From NCBI RefSeq assembly GCF_019049285.1, contig NZ_JAGMUL010000208.1:62001-126000 (forward strand): 64,000 bases of DNA, written 5' to 3'. The stretch's first letter is position 1; each line of letters starts with the position of its first letter. Shown here piece after piece: positions 26,226-37,663 of this stretch. This DNA is from Streptomyces sp. AC550_RSS872. Its GTDB lineage: Bacteria; Actinomycetota; Actinomycetes; Streptomycetales; Streptomycetaceae. The translations under genes were made by a program, and so were the position numbers. The notes below the pieces were generated by a model that saw nothing but the letters and a program-made list of their open reading frames with translations, ran no database searches and was not told the DNA's origin.

Positions 26226-26903
26226 CTATCCAGGCCGTACGCCGAGGTGCACGACGTCCGGAACGCCCCGGGCAACGGGGATCTCTTCGGTACGCACCTG
26301 TTGGAATCCGGCATTACGCAAGGTTTCTTCGAATTCCGGAGAGGGCTGGGCGGACCATACGGCAAGCACCCCACCGGGCCTCAACGCCCCTGCGCAGCCC
26401 GCCAGTCCGGCCGGTGAGTACAGGCTGTCGTTGCCCTCGGTGACCGTCCAGTCGGGCCCGTTGTCGATGTCGAGACACAGGGCGTCATACGTGGCGGATG
26501 TCTCATGTACGTAGGCCACGAGATCCGTTTCCAGAATCTCGGTGCGCGGATCGGCGAGGGCCGATGCGGAGAAGTCGGACAACGGGCCGTCGAGATGCCA
26601 GTCGATAATCGCGCGCTCGCGCTCCACTACGGCGATCCGTCCCGGGCGCGGATCGGCCGCGGCATGTGCGAGCGAGAACCCGACGCCGAGCCCGCCGATC
26701 AGCACCTCCGGGTCGGGCCGTCCGTCCAGCGCGCCGAGCGCCGCGTCGACCAGCAGCCGCTCCGAGCGCCCGTCGGAGGTGTCCATCAGGAAGCAGCCGT
26801 TCGCGATGATCTGGAGCAGGTCACCGTGCCGCCGCAGCACGATCTCGCCGTGCGGGCCCTCGCGACGGTCCAGGACTTCGGGGATGTCGTACGAAGTGGG
26901 CAT
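26226..26903 (-). CDS. Spermidine-synthase-like SAM-dependent protein
   Basis: A 225-residue Rossmann-fold protein: VLIGGLGVGFSLAHA is the cofactor loop, VVERERAIIDWHL the acidic strand-2 end, and YDALCLDIDNGPDW the catalytic-region strand, as in the polyamine synthase branch. The N-terminal segment GEIVLRRHGDLLQIIANGCFLMDTSDG resembles the small beta domain of these enzymes. It is shorter than true spermidine synthases, and the polyamine-binding residues cannot be confirmed, so substrate is open. ATG at 26901-26903; AGGA about 9 bases upstream. Confidence 0.8.
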   Translation of the reverse strand: MPTSYDIPEVLDRREGPHGEIVLRRHGDLLQIIANGCFLMDTSDGRSERLLVDAALGALDGRPDPEVLIGGLGVGFSLAHAAADPRPGRIAVVERERAIIDWHLDGPLSDFSASALADPRTEILETDLVAYVHETSATYDALCLDIDNGPDWTVTEGNDSLYSPAGLAGCAGALRPGGVLAVWSAQPSPEFEETLRNAGFQQVRTEEIPVARGVPDVVHLGVRPG

Positions 26904-27089
26904 CCCGCCATCCTGGCAGGTCCGGCCGGGGCGGCCGGTGTGGCCGAGGGGATTGCCTTCGAAGGCGTGAACTGCTGGGGCGCGAGAACATGTTGAGAGG
27001 TTGCCGAGAATCCGCTGTTCTGTGGTGCAGATCACAGACATGGATGACCTGTGGTCCGAGGGTGGGCGAAACGGAAGGAGCGCCTCACC

Positions 27090-27923
27090 TTGGAACGGAC
27101 TGCGGTCGGAGGCGTGACGGGCGTGACGGGCCCGGTTCCTGGGCCGGAGCCAGAGGTCGCGCGGCTGCTGGTCGGGATGCCGCGCCAGCGCGGGCCGGTC
27201 GGCGCCGTGCCGGTGCCCGCGGTGACGCCGCCGCTGCACGTGGTGCCGGTCCCCGCTGGAGCCGCCGCGCTCCGCGCCCGTTCCTCCCGTCCCTGGCGTC
27301 TGTTCCCCACCCCCACCGGCACCCCGTTCACCCTCGCCTACGCCGCCGTACTGGCCGTCACCTCGCTCATCGCCACGTACGCCGCCCCTGACCTCGTCCA
27401 CGCCCTGCACCAGGACTCCAGCACCGATGTCGCGCACCTCGTGCGAACGCCCGTGCTGGTGCTGCTCGCCAGCGCGTTGTGGGTCGCGGGCGGCTTCCTG
27501 GGGCCGTACGCACTCGGCTTCCTGTTGGTGCTGACCGCGCTGGAGCGACGGATCGGCGGTGTGCGCACGGCCCTTGTCTTCGTGACCGGGCACGTCCTGG
27601 CCACGCTCGCGACCGAGGTCCCGGTGGGGCTCGCGGTGCTGGTCGGCCGGCTTCCCGACAGTTCGCTGTTCCGCCTCGACTACGGCATCAGCTTCGGCGT
27701 CGCCACGAGCACCGGTGCGCTGGCCGGGCTGCTGCGGCCGTGGCTGCGGTGGCCGGCACTGGCGCTGTCCGGCGGGATGCTGGTCCAGGACCTGCTGAAC
27801 CTCACGGATCCGCTGACCGATTGGGGTCATCTGATCTCCCTGGTCATCGGGATCGGGATGTGGCCGGTGGTCAGGCGGTGGCATGCCGCGCACTCGAAGT
27901 CGGGCTCAGTCGGCCCCGGGTGA
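27090..27923 (+). CDS. Rhomboid-like integral membrane protein
   Basis: A 277-residue protein: a Pro/Val-rich cytoplasmic N-terminus of about 75 residues, then five to six membrane segments (FTLAYAAVLAVTSLIATY, VLVLLASALWVAGGFLG, ALVFVTGHVLATLATEV, ISFGVATSTGALAGLL, HLISLVIGIGMWPVV). This is the pattern of streptomycete rhomboid-like proteins. The canonical GxSG serine motif is not present, so it may be an inactive relative. I chose TTG at 27090 because AAGGAG precedes it by 9 bases. The end overlaps the convergent GNAT gene by 18 bases. Confidence 0.75.
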   Translation: MERTAVGGVTGVTGPVPGPEPEVARLLVGMPRQRGPVGAVPVPAVTPPLHVVPVPAGAAALRARSSRPWRLFPTPTGTPFTLAYAAVLAVTSLIATYAAPDLVHALHQDSSTDVAHLVRTPVLVLLASALWVAGGFLGPYALGFLLVLTALERRIGGVRTALVFVTGHVLATLATEVPVGLAVLVGRLPDSSLFRLDYGISFGVATSTGALAGLLRPWLRWPALALSGGMLVQDLLNLTDPLTDWGHLISLVIGIGMWPVVRRWHAAHSKSGSVGPG

Positions 27924-28706
27924 CCACACGTACGGCGTGGTCGTCGTCACCGCGTCGAAGCCCAGCCGCCGCAGGATGGGCGCACTGCCGTCGGACGCGT
28001 CGACATGCAGGTAGGTGACACCGCGGGCGACGGCGACGGCGATGGCGGCCCGGGTGGCGACGAGCGCGCGGTAGATGCCGCGGCCCCGCCACCCGGCCCG
28101 CGTCGACCCGCCCCACAGGCTCGCGAACCCGGTGCCCGCCCGGAACACCAGCCATGCGGCCGAGACGACCTCACCGTCCGCCTCGGCGACATGGACGGAG
28201 ATCTCGTCCGGGGCCGACGCGACCCGGCCGATCAGGTCGTCGGCGAGCCAACTCCAGTCCCGGCCCCACACGACCGACTTCATCGCGGCGATACGGCGCA
28301 TGTCCGCGTCCGCCGTGACGTGGCGCAGTGTCACGCCGTCGGGCAGGACCGGTTGTCGTACGGCCATGTCGGCGGCGCGTCCGACCAGGACCGTCTCCTG
28401 GTCCTCGGGCACGAAGCCCGCCTCGCGCAGCCGGTCGGTGAGGTCCGCCGGGTCGTCGTGGGAGCGGGTCTTCCACTCCACGGCCTCGGCGCGCGCCGCG
28501 AAGAAGTCACGCTGCCGCGCGATGAGCCGGTCCAACTCGGTGCCGCGCACGCCGAGGGAGCGCGGGCCGGTGACGAGGCACCGGAACCCGCCGACGATCC
28601 GCAGCAGCGGCCCGTCCTGTTCGTACGTCACGCCGGCGGGCGGAGTCGGGGGCACGCCGCGCATCTGGTCGCCGTAAGCCGCGAGAAGGATCTCTGTCTC
28701 TGTCAC
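27906..28706 (-). CDS. GNAT-family N-acetyltransferase
   Basis: A 266-residue protein with the GNAT fold in its C-terminal half: AWLVFRAGTGFASLWGGSTR, then the acetyl-CoA pyrophosphate loop WRGRGIYRALV (Q/RxxGxG/A type), then VTYLHVDASDGSAPILRRLGF. The N-terminal 110 residues are of the kind seen in two-domain GNAT proteins. Substrate unknown. Transcribed away from lon. Confidence 0.88.
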   Translation of the reverse strand: MTETEILLAAYGDQMRGVPPTPPAGVTYEQDGPLLRIVGGFRCLVTGPRSLGVRGTELDRLIARQRDFFAARAEAVEWKTRSHDDPADLTDRLREAGFVPEDQETVLVGRAADMAVRQPVLPDGVTLRHVTADADMRRIAAMKSVVWGRDWSWLADDLIGRVASAPDEISVHVAEADGEVVSAAWLVFRAGTGFASLWGGSTRAGWRGRGIYRALVATRAAIAVAVARGVTYLHVDASDGSAPILRRLGFDAVTTTTPYVWSPGAD

Positions 28707-28784
28707 GGGGAGACGGTGCGGGAAGGATCGGGTCCCGGCAACCGTTTGTTCACGAAAGCCGAGGTCACCGTGTGTGCGGCAGCT

Positions 28785-28801
28785 GATCGCTCACAGCGAA
28801 C
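28785..28801. promoter_or_regulatory. Candidate ClgR site upstream of lon
   Basis: GATCGC-TCACA-GCGAAC matches a GTTCGC-N5-GCGAAC palindrome with one mismatch in the left arm. ClgR is known to activate clp and lon genes in Streptomyces; this site is 75-91 bases upstream of the lon start. Confidence 0.5.
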
Positions 28802-28834
28802 GAGGGCCCGGGAACATTCGGGCCTCCCCGTGCA

Positions 28835-28853
28835 TTGAGTCGGCATAACTCAA
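28835..28853. promoter_or_regulatory. HAIR (HspR) operator of lon
   Basis: TTGAGT-CGGCATA-ACTCAA is the HspR-associated inverted repeat (CTTGAGT-N7-ACTCAAG), perfect apart from the outermost base on each side. It ends 22 bases before the lon ATG, suited to repression. Published work places Streptomyces lon in the HspR/HAIR regulon. Confidence 0.85.
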
Positions 28854-28875
28854 CTTGACTGCCTAAGGGGAGATC

Positions 28876-31290
<2,415 letters not shown>

Positions 31291-31337
31291 CGACCCGGTC
31301 CATCAGCGGGCTCCGCCCCCGGAGACCGGAAAGGCAG

Positions 31338-31367
31338 GGCCCGGGTCCCGTGAGGGAAGCCCGGGCC
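31338..31367. terminator. Terminator between lon and the GH25 gene
   Basis: GGCCCGGG (31338-31345) pairs with CCCGGGCC (31360-31367), with further AAGGC/GCCTT pairing around it. It lies between convergent genes. Confidence 0.65.
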
Positions 31368-31404
31368 TTCGCCGCGCGAGGGTCCAACCGTTGGCGGCGC
31401 CGTA

Positions 31405-32244
31405 CTAGCCGTTGGCCAAAGCCTGTAGCCGGTCCAGCGCCCCGTTGAACTTGTTGTGGTCGCCGACGGTCGGGCCGGAGGACGTGTACTGCCACATCGT
31501 GTAGTAGCTCCAGCCGGCCGGCAGTTCCCCCACCTCGGCGGCGTACCGGGCGACCCACAGCGGGTTGGCAGTGGCGAAGCCGCTGTAGTTGCCGGTGCAC
31601 TGCTTCCACCAGCTCGTCGCCGTGTAGATGACGGCGGCGCGGCCGGTGCGGGCCTTGTACTGGTTCAGGAAGTCGCGGATCCAGGCGACCATCGCGGTCG
31701 GGGTCTTGCCGTAGCAGGCGTCGCCGTAGGGGTTCCACTCGATGTCGAGGGCGCCCGGCAGGGTCTTGCCGTCGCGGGACCAGCCGCCGCCGTGGTTGAC
31801 GAAATAGTTGGCCTGGGTTGCGCCATTGGTGGTGTCCGGGGTGGCGAAGTGGTAGGCGCCGCGGATCATGCCGACGCCGTAGGAGCCCTTGTACTGCTGG
31901 GCGAAATAGGGGTTGGTGTAGTAGGTCCCCTCGGTGGCCTTCACATAGGCCCACTTCACCCCGCTGTCCCACAGGGCCGACCAGGCGACGTTGCCCTGGT
32001 GGCTGGAGACGTCCACGCCTTCCGTCTGAGCGGCCAGGTCAGCGACGGGTTCACCGTCCGTGCCGTCATGGGTGAGGACGCCCATGCCCATATGGGCGGA
32101 GCCGCGGGGCGGGGGGTCGTCGGCGGACGCGGAAGCGGGCCGGGTGGTCAGTACGAGGAGGGTCAGGGTCAGGACGGCTGCGAGCACGACCCCGGCGACA
32201 GGGGTGTGCCGGGGGCGGAGCGGTTCGGATCTGTGCACGGGCAT
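31405..32244 (-). CDS. Secreted GH25 muramidase (lysozyme)
   Basis: A 279-residue exported hydrolase of beta-1,4-linked N-acetylmuramic acid in peptidoglycan. Signal peptide is visible in the first 42 residues (Arg-rich start, hydrophobic VVLAAVLTLTLLVL, then PASASA cleavage area). The GH25 barrel starts GVDVSSHQGNVAWS with the conserved Asp, and has WAYVKATEGTYYTNPYF, YHFATPD and the catalytic DxE in ALDIEWNPYG, ending MWQYTSSG. The chosen ATG (32242-32244) has GGAGG 6 bases upstream; the frame is open for 230 codons beyond it, but that part is unlike any protein. No separate wall-binding domain is present. Confidence 0.92.
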   Translation of the reverse strand: MPVHRSEPLRPRHTPVAGVVLAAVLTLTLLVLTTRPASASADDPPPRGSAHMGMGVLTHDGTDGEPVADLAAQTEGVDVSSHQGNVAWSALWDSGVKWAYVKATEGTYYTNPYFAQQYKGSYGVGMIRGAYHFATPDTTNGATQANYFVNHGGGWSRDGKTLPGALDIEWNPYGDACYGKTPTAMVAWIRDFLNQYKARTGRAAVIYTATSWWKQCTGNYSGFATANPLWVARYAAEVGELPAGWSYYTMWQYTSSGPTVGDHNKFNGALDRLQALANG

Positions 32245-32496
32245 AGCGTGCCTCCGACGGCTCGGTGACGCTCGGTGGAGACGTCGCGCGTATCCGTGAC
32301 CGGCCGCCGTCCGGGGTATAGGTGGCGCGGGCATGCCAGTCAGGTTCCGACAGGGACGCCAGACAGCGAGAAGGGCAGGTGGAAGGGGGTCCGAAGGCTG
32401 CCGTTGGTCTGAGCCTGCGAAATACTGACGGAGCTGCGGCAACGACGGCGGTCGGCGGAAACTTTCCGGGCCGGGACATTCGAGGCAGGGGCTGAC

Positions 32497-33009
32497 GTGC
32501 GGGAAGACGGAAACGGGGACGAGCGGCAGGGACCGTCGGGAGGTGCCCCCGCCGAGGGAGCGTCCGGCGGTGGTCCGGGCCGGCCCGAGTTCCTCGATCT
32601 GGAACGGGAGTTGACCGTTCTGTTCCGGCGCGCTCGGGCCAAGCAGGGCGAGATGGCCCGCGAGGTCCATCCCGACCTGGAGTCGGCGGCGTACGGGCTG
32701 CTGGTGCGGCTGGACGAGTCCGGGCGGCTGCGGGCCACCGAACTCGCCGCCTACATCGGCGTCGGCAAGGCCACCATGTCCCGCCAGCTGCGCGCCCTGG
32801 AGGACCTGGGCCTGGTCGCCCGCGAGCCCGACCCCGCCGACGGACGGGCGTGGCTGGTGCACCTCACGGAGGAGGGACGGGGCCGGGTCGCCAAGGTGCG
32901 CGAGGCACGGCGGGCGCGCTATGTCGAGCAGCTCTCCCACTGGGACCCGCGCGAGGTCGCGGAGCTGGGCCGGCTGCTGAACCAGTTGAACCGGGGGATG
33001 GAGAAGTAG
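32497..33009 (+). CDS. MarR-family transcriptional regulator
   Basis: A 170-residue winged-helix protein: the core has LESAAYGLLVRLDESGRLRATEL, then the recognition region YIGVGKATMSRQLRALEDLGLVAREPDPADGRAW and the C-terminal dimerisation helix. The first 30 residues are Gly/Pro/Glu-rich and probably disordered. GTG at 32497 is the only early start in the frame; no good ribosome site is seen. It is divergent from the muramidase gene across 252 bases. Ligand and targets unknown. Confidence 0.88.
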   Translation: MREDGNGDERQGPSGGAPAEGASGGGPGRPEFLDLERELTVLFRRARAKQGEMAREVHPDLESAAYGLLVRLDESGRLRATELAAYIGVGKATMSRQLRALEDLGLVAREPDPADGRAWLVHLTEEGRGRVAKVREARRARYVEQLSHWDPREVAELGRLLNQLNRGMEK

Positions 33010-33070
33010 GGCAAGCCGCAGGGGCAGGCTCGCGGAGGGTCCGGGTGAGCGCGGGGCGACCCCCGCCCGC

Positions 33071-33859
33071 TCACCACTCCACGTACACCACCGTCGCGTC
33101 GTCGTGCGTCTTGCTCCGCCCCAGGCACGTCCGCTCCTCCGCGTCCGCCCGCTCCAGCGCCCGTACCCGGTCCACCAGTCCCCGCGCCCCTTCCTTGCGT
33201 ACGAAGGTGAAGCAGTCCCCCCAGTCGCCCTCCCGGAACTTCTCCACCCAGCGGGTCGCCCCGTCCGTCAGCGCCGCCAGGGCCCGGACCTCCTCGCGCG
33301 GCAGCACTCCCGTCACCGCCCGCGCCGCCACCGACGGGTCCGCGGCGGCCGTGAAGAAGCCGCCCTCCTTGTTGCGGATGTGGGCGTCGATGAGGGCGTC
33401 CGTGGCCAGGGAGGCGCGGGGGAGGCGGGCCAGGCGGTCGTCCAGGCAGGGGGTGATCGTGCCGTCGGGCGACTCCAGCAGGAGGGCCGAGTCGGAGAGG
33501 ATCAGGTACTCGACCTTCTGCGGCGACCAGCGGGCCACAACCGCCGTGGCCTGTGGGGTGCGCGGGTGAGAAAGGTCACAGGTTTGGGTGTGTGCCTCAG
33601 CGGTACGGGTGATGGCCCGGCTCAGCGCTTCGCCCAGCGGAACATCGGGGAGTGAAACGGTCAGTTCGGTCAGGGCCCCGCCGAGCCGCGCGGTGAACCA
33701 GGGGACGGAATGCAGACAGCCCGTCTCGCCTCTCGGTGGGGTCACTCCGTCCAGGACCACCACTACGCCGCCCTGCCCCGAGGCGGGAAGGCCCACACTC
33801 GCGAAGTCCTCGTTGGGACGGGCCGGATCGCCGGGCTCCGAAGCAAGCTCTGTTCGCAT
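33071..33859 (-). CDS. PP2C-like phosphatase domain protein
   Basis: A 262-residue protein with the outline of a PP2C-type phosphatase: NEDFASVG and VVVLDGVTPP near the N-terminus, VVARWSPQKVEYLILSDSALLL in the middle, ALTDGATRWVE, and KTHDDATVVYVEW at the end, giving the Asp residues expected to hold the metal pair (D in LDGVT, D in LTDGA, DD in HDDAT). The PP2C start motif RxxNED is here RPNEDF. ATG at 33857-33859; the frame extends to 34033 without a better start. Likely acts in Ser/Thr phosphoprotein signalling; substrate unknown. Confidence 0.75.
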   Translation of the reverse strand: MRTELASEPGDPARPNEDFASVGLPASGQGGVVVVLDGVTPPRGETGCLHSVPWFTARLGGALTELTVSLPDVPLGEALSRAITRTAEAHTQTCDLSHPRTPQATAVVARWSPQKVEYLILSDSALLLESPDGTITPCLDDRLARLPRASLATDALIDAHIRNKEGGFFTAAADPSVAARAVTGVLPREEVRALAALTDGATRWVEKFREGDWGDCFTFVRKEGARGLVDRVRALERADAEERTCLGRSKTHDDATVVYVEW

Positions 33860-34291
33860 TCGGCCAGTCTGCACGAGCCCTTCACAAGGTCCACGAAGGG
33901 GTCGCATCGACCGCCGAATAGGCGACGCCGCGCAGGTCAGACGTCTGATTTGGGGTGGAATGGAGCGCTCCGGGAAGACGTGGCGGCGAATACTGCCACC
34001 GCCCGCCGCAGACGTCCAACCGGCCTGCCGCACAAGGCGAGTGCGCGCGTCCGAGGAACTTGCCCGCCAACTCCCCTCCGGGGTTCACTCCTTCGGGTGG
34101 CGGGTCAGGTGATGCGCGGCCGTCGCCCACCGGCACTGGGAGGGTCGGGGACCGGTGAGGACACCCCCTGCTCGAGCACTGCATCCATCAGCGAGCTCCG
34201 CTCGCGGGCGCGAGTTTGGGGGAGGGGTGTACGCGAGGTCGGCGGTAGTTGACAGAGCGTCATCCGGACCCATGGGTATCACGAGTCAGGA
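33860..34291. promoter_or_regulatory. Divergent promoter region with a perfect 12-bp palindrome
   Basis: The gap between the phosphatase and conservon genes has no supportable gene. At 33937-33948 lies TCAGACGTCTGA, a perfect 12-bp palindrome, about 80 bases upstream of the phosphatase start. I do not recognise the regulator. Confidence 0.45.
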
Positions 34292-37200
34292 ATGCGAGCA
34301 CCGGTGCAGAAGACGCGGCCACGTCGCTCAGGCAAGCAGACGGCCTCCGCAGGGGGCACGCAGCCCACTCCCGGCGCCGCGACCGGCACCACCGGCGACG
34401 CCGCACCCGCGGGCAAGGGGCGTCCGACGCACGTACGCAACCGGCTGATCGTCGCCGTGGCCGTCGTCGCCGCCGCCATCGCAGGCGCCGGCGTCCCCTC
34501 GATCGTCACCGCCTCCGGGCAACTGCACGACTCCCAGGAACTGGTGACCCTCGCCGAGCAGACCGAGAACGCGCTCACCCTCGCCCACTCCCTCGCCGAC
34601 GAACGCGACGAGGTCACGTCGTACGTCGCCGCCGGCCGCCCCAAGTCCAAGGCGCCGAGCGAGCAGCGCAGCGTCCGCGTCGACCGGCAGGTCGAGGAAC
34701 TGCGCGCCGACCCCGACGCGCCCGCCTCCCTGCGCGACGACCTCGACGCCATCGCGGCCGTACGCAGGGGCGCGCTCACCGGCAAGAGCACCGCGCTGGA
34801 AGCGCACACCGCCTATTCGGCCACCATCACCGAACTGCACCGGCTCGCCGAGCGCCTGGCCGAGCAGATGCCGCCCCGTGCGGGCGCCGGCGCCCATGCG
34901 CTGGCCGAACTGGACTCGGCCGTCCAGCAGGCCGCCGCCGCGCGGGGTCTGCTGCTTGCCGCGCTCAGTGTGCCGACCACCACCGAGACCGTCATCGACC
35001 CGATCACCGGCCTCGCGACCACCCGGAAGACCTCCTCGGACGCCGACGCCAAGCAGCGCGCCGCCCTCAGTGCCGCCGCCCAGCAGGCCCGGCTGCGCTC
35101 CGACGCCGCCCTCGCCGACTTCCACGACACCGCGCCCAAGACGGCACGCACCTCGTACGACTCCACGGTCACCGGGCACGACGTCAACATCGCCGACCGC
35201 TATCTGGCCGCCCTCACCGACCAGCCCGCGCTCTCCGACCGTGACCTGGCCACCGACACCAAGCGCGCCGAGGCCGCCCTCTCCGCCCGCGTCGACCTGA
35301 TGCGCGGTGCCGAGTCCGCCCTCTACGACCGCCGCACCAAGGCCCTGGAGCAGCTCCGCGACGACGACGTCACCGCGCTGGAGATCCGGATCGCCATCCT
35401 CGGCGCCCTGATGCTGCTCGCCGTCGGCGTCGCCACCGGCATGGCCCGCAGCCTCACCCGGCCCCTCGCCGTCCTGCGCCTCGGCTCCGCCCGGCTCGCT
35501 CGCGCCGAGGACCCTTCGGCCGAGGAGCCCGTCAAGTTCACCGGCCGCAAGGACGAGTTCGCCCAGGTCGTCGACTCCGTCAACGCCCTGCACGCACACG
35601 CCCGCGCCCTCCACGAGCGCATCACCACCCTGGAGTCCGACCGCAAGCACCTGGTCGGCCAGCGCCAGAAGATGGCCGACGCGCGCGAGGGACTGCGTGC
35701 CGAACTCGCCGAGTCCGCCGCCCAGCTGGAGCGCCTGCGCGGCAGCATCGGCAACACCTTCGTCAACCTCGCCCTGCGCACCCTCGGCCTCGTCGAACGC
35801 CAGCTCGCGGTCATCGAGGGCCTGGAGGAGCGCGAGCAGGACCCCGAGCGCCTCGCCACGCTCTTCAAGCTCGACCACTTCGCCACCGTCATGCGCCGGC
35901 ACAGCGAGAACCTCCTCGTCCTGGCGGGCACCGAGCATGTCCAGCAGCACGCGGGACCGGTCCCGCTGGTGGACGTGGTCCGGGCCGCGGTCAGCGAGAT
36001 CGAGCGCTACGAGCGCGTACGCATCGCAGCGCTCCCGCCCCACGCGCATGTGGCGGGCTTCGCGGCGGACGACCTCTCCCACCTCCTTGCCGAGCTGATG
36101 GAGAACGCGACGTCGTTCTCCCCGCCCGACCTGCCCGTCGAGGTCTCCGGCTGGCTGCTGGAGAGCGGCGAGGTCATGCTGTCGGTCCAGGACGAAGGCA
36201 TCGGAATGACGAGCGATCGTCTGACCCGCCTCAACGCCCGGCTCGCCGACTTCGACCCCGTGAACTCCTACGACCAGGAGGGCGACAACGGCCTGGGCCT
36301 CGGCCTCTACGTCGTCGCCCGCCTCGCCCACCGCCACGGCGTCCGCGTCCAGCTCCGCGAGCAGAAGCAGGGCGGCGTCGCCGCGGTCGCGGTCCTGCCC
36401 AAGGGCCTGCTGACGGGGGCCTCCGCGGCAGCGGTCCCCTCGGACGCCCGGCACCCCGCCGCCGCCCCCGCCTTCTCCCTCCCGGGCGCCGACGCGGAGG
36501 CCAACTCCAACGTCCTGCACAGCCGCACGAAGTCCGCCGACCCCCTGCTGGAACTGGCGGAGAAGGCCGTACAGGAGGCGACCCAGAAGCACCCGACGGC
36601 CCCCGAGCCCGAGCAGGAACGCGAGCACCCTGCCGAGACCACGATGGAGCTCCTGCTCCCGATACAGCCGACGCCCGGGCCGACGCCCGAGCCGGACCTC
36701 GCTGAGCCAGCGGCCGGGGAGCCGACACCGGGTGGACCGACGGCCGCGGGGCCGACACCGGGTGGACCGACGGCCGCGGGGCCGACACCGGGTGGACCGA
36801 CGGCCGCGGGGCCGACAACCGGCGAGTCGGTTGCTGCGGGGCCGGTGTCCGCCGAGCCGGCGGCTGCGGAGTTCGCCGCCGAGCCCGCGACGCCAGGGCC
36901 CACCGCGTCGGCGCCCGGTGGGCTGACCGCTGGTGGCCTGATGGCCGGTGGCCCTGGCCCGATGGCCGGTGGTTCGACGCATGGCGGGTCTGCGGTGGGT
37001 GAGTCGATGGCTGGTGGGCTGACGGCTGGTGGGCTTGCGGTGGGTGAGTCGGCGGTTGGTGGGCCGATGCCTGGTGGGCCTGCGGTGGGTGAGTCGATGG
37101 CTGGTGGGCCGACGGCAAGTGGGTCGGCGGCCGGTGAGCCGGTGCCTGGTGGGCCGACGGCCGCGGGGCAGGTGGCCGGCGAGTTCGCGGGTGCGGAGTT

Positions 37201-37663
37201 CGCCGTCGAGACCGCGACGCCAGGGTCCGTCGCCGAGCCCGTGGGCCGCGGACACGGCATCGACGGACAGCCTGTGGCCGCCGACGGCGAGGGCTCCCCA
37301 CTGGGGCCACCCGCACCCGACGACGATCGCCGCACGGGTGGTGCGGGTGGGAACGAAAACCCCGCCGAAGGCGAAGCCGAGGCGGAACACACCCGCACCC
37401 CGGACGAGGACCCCCGCACCGACAAGGGCCTCCCCAAACGCACCCCGAAGATCACCGCCACCGCCCAGGCCCCGCGCCGGCGAACCGGCACGGTAGACGC
37501 CGAAGCCCTCCGCAGGAGACTCGGCGGCTTCCGCAGGGGAGCACAGGCGGGACACCGCGACGTACAGGCGGAGATAGCCGAACAGACGGGCCAGAACACG
37601 GCCCCGACAGCAGAATCCGAAGCAGCAGCCACGGGGGGCACAGCCGAGGAGGCAAGCAGTTGA
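34292..37663 (+). CDS. cvnA: Conservon sensor-kinase-like protein (CvnA type) with NIT domain
   Basis: A 1123-residue membrane sensor. Membrane segment 1 (about 53-73, VAVAVVAAAIAGAGV) and segment 2 (about 368-386, AILGALMLLAVGVATG) flank an external nitrate/nitrite-sensing-type helical domain. A HAMP domain (TRPLAVLRLGSARLARA) is followed by a coiled region and an ATPase domain: ELMENATSFSPP (N-box), VQDEGIGMT (G1), GLGLGLYVVARLA (G2). In place of a standard H-box it has LDHFATVMRRHSENLLVLAG, as other CvnA proteins do. The last 400 residues are low complexity: Pro/Gly/Thr repeats, then an Arg-rich end. The four overlapping cvn genes form one operon. ATG at 34292 has AGGA directly before it; GTG at 34304 is an alternative. 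Confidence 0.9.
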   Translation: MRAPVQKTRPRRSGKQTASAGGTQPTPGAATGTTGDAAPAGKGRPTHVRNRLIVAVAVVAAAIAGAGVPSIVTASGQLHDSQELVTLAEQTENALTLAHSLADERDEVTSYVAAGRPKSKAPSEQRSVRVDRQVEELRADPDAPASLRDDLDAIAAVRRGALTGKSTALEAHTAYSATITELHRLAERLAEQMPPRAGAGAHALAELDSAVQQAAAARGLLLAALSVPTTTETVIDPITGLATTRKTSSDADAKQRAALSAAAQQARLRSDAALADFHDTAPKTARTSYDSTVTGHDVNIADRYLAALTDQPALSDRDLATDTKRAEAALSARVDLMRGAESALYDRRTKALEQLRDDDVTALEIRIAILGALMLLAVGVATGMARSLTRPLAVLRLGSARLARAEDPSAEEPVKFTGRKDEFAQVVDSVNALHAHARALHERITTLESDRKHLVGQRQKMADAREGLRAELAESAAQLERLRGSIGNTFVNLALRTLGLVERQLAVIEGLEEREQDPERLATLFKLDHFATVMRRHSENLLVLAGTEHVQQHAGPVPLVDVVRAAVSEIERYERVRIAALPPHAHVAGFAADDLSHLLAELMENATSFSPPDLPVEVSGWLLESGEVMLSVQDEGIGMTSDRLTRLNARLADFDPVNSYDQEGDNGLGLGLYVVARLAHRHGVRVQLREQKQGGVAAVAVLPKGLLTGASAAAVPSDARHPAAAPAFSLPGADAEANSNVLHSRTKSADPLLELAEKAVQEATQKHPTAPEPEQEREHPAETTMELLLPIQPTPGPTPEPDLAEPAAGEPTPGGPTAAGPTPGGPTAAGPTPGGPTAAGPTTGESVAAGPVSAEPAAAEFAAEPATPGPTASAPGGLTAGGLMAGGPGPMAGGSTHGGSAVGESMAGGLTAGGLAVGESAVGGPMPGGPAVGESMAGGPTASGSAAGEPVPGGPTAAGQVAGEFAGAEFAVETATPGSVAEPVGRGHGIDGQPVAADGEGSPLGPPAPDDDRRTGGAGGNENPAEGEAEAEHTRTPDEDPRTDKGLPKRTPKITATAQAPRRRTGTVDAEALRRRLGGFRRGAQAGHRDVQAEIAEQTGQNTAPTAESEAAATGGTAEEASS
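36721..36810 (+). repeat. Three 30-bp tandem repeats inside cvnA
   Basis: A 30-bp unit starting GCCGACACCGGGTGGACCG is repeated exactly three times and encodes the decapeptide PTPGGPTAAG. Diverged copies of a related unit (GGTGAGTCGATGGCTGGTGG type) continue from about 36950 to 37160, encoding AVGESMAGG and relatives. Copy number can be expected to vary between strains. Confidence 0.85.

Noticed and set aside
32245..32940. N-terminal extension of the GH25 muramidase
   Set aside because: It would place the signal peptide in mid-protein and overlaps the divergent MarR gene; the inner ATG has a strong ribosome site.
34328..37555. A long open frame on the minus strand opposite cvnA
   Set aside because: Antisense artefact; no ribosome site, no recognisable domain, and the plus strand encodes the conserved conservon sensor.
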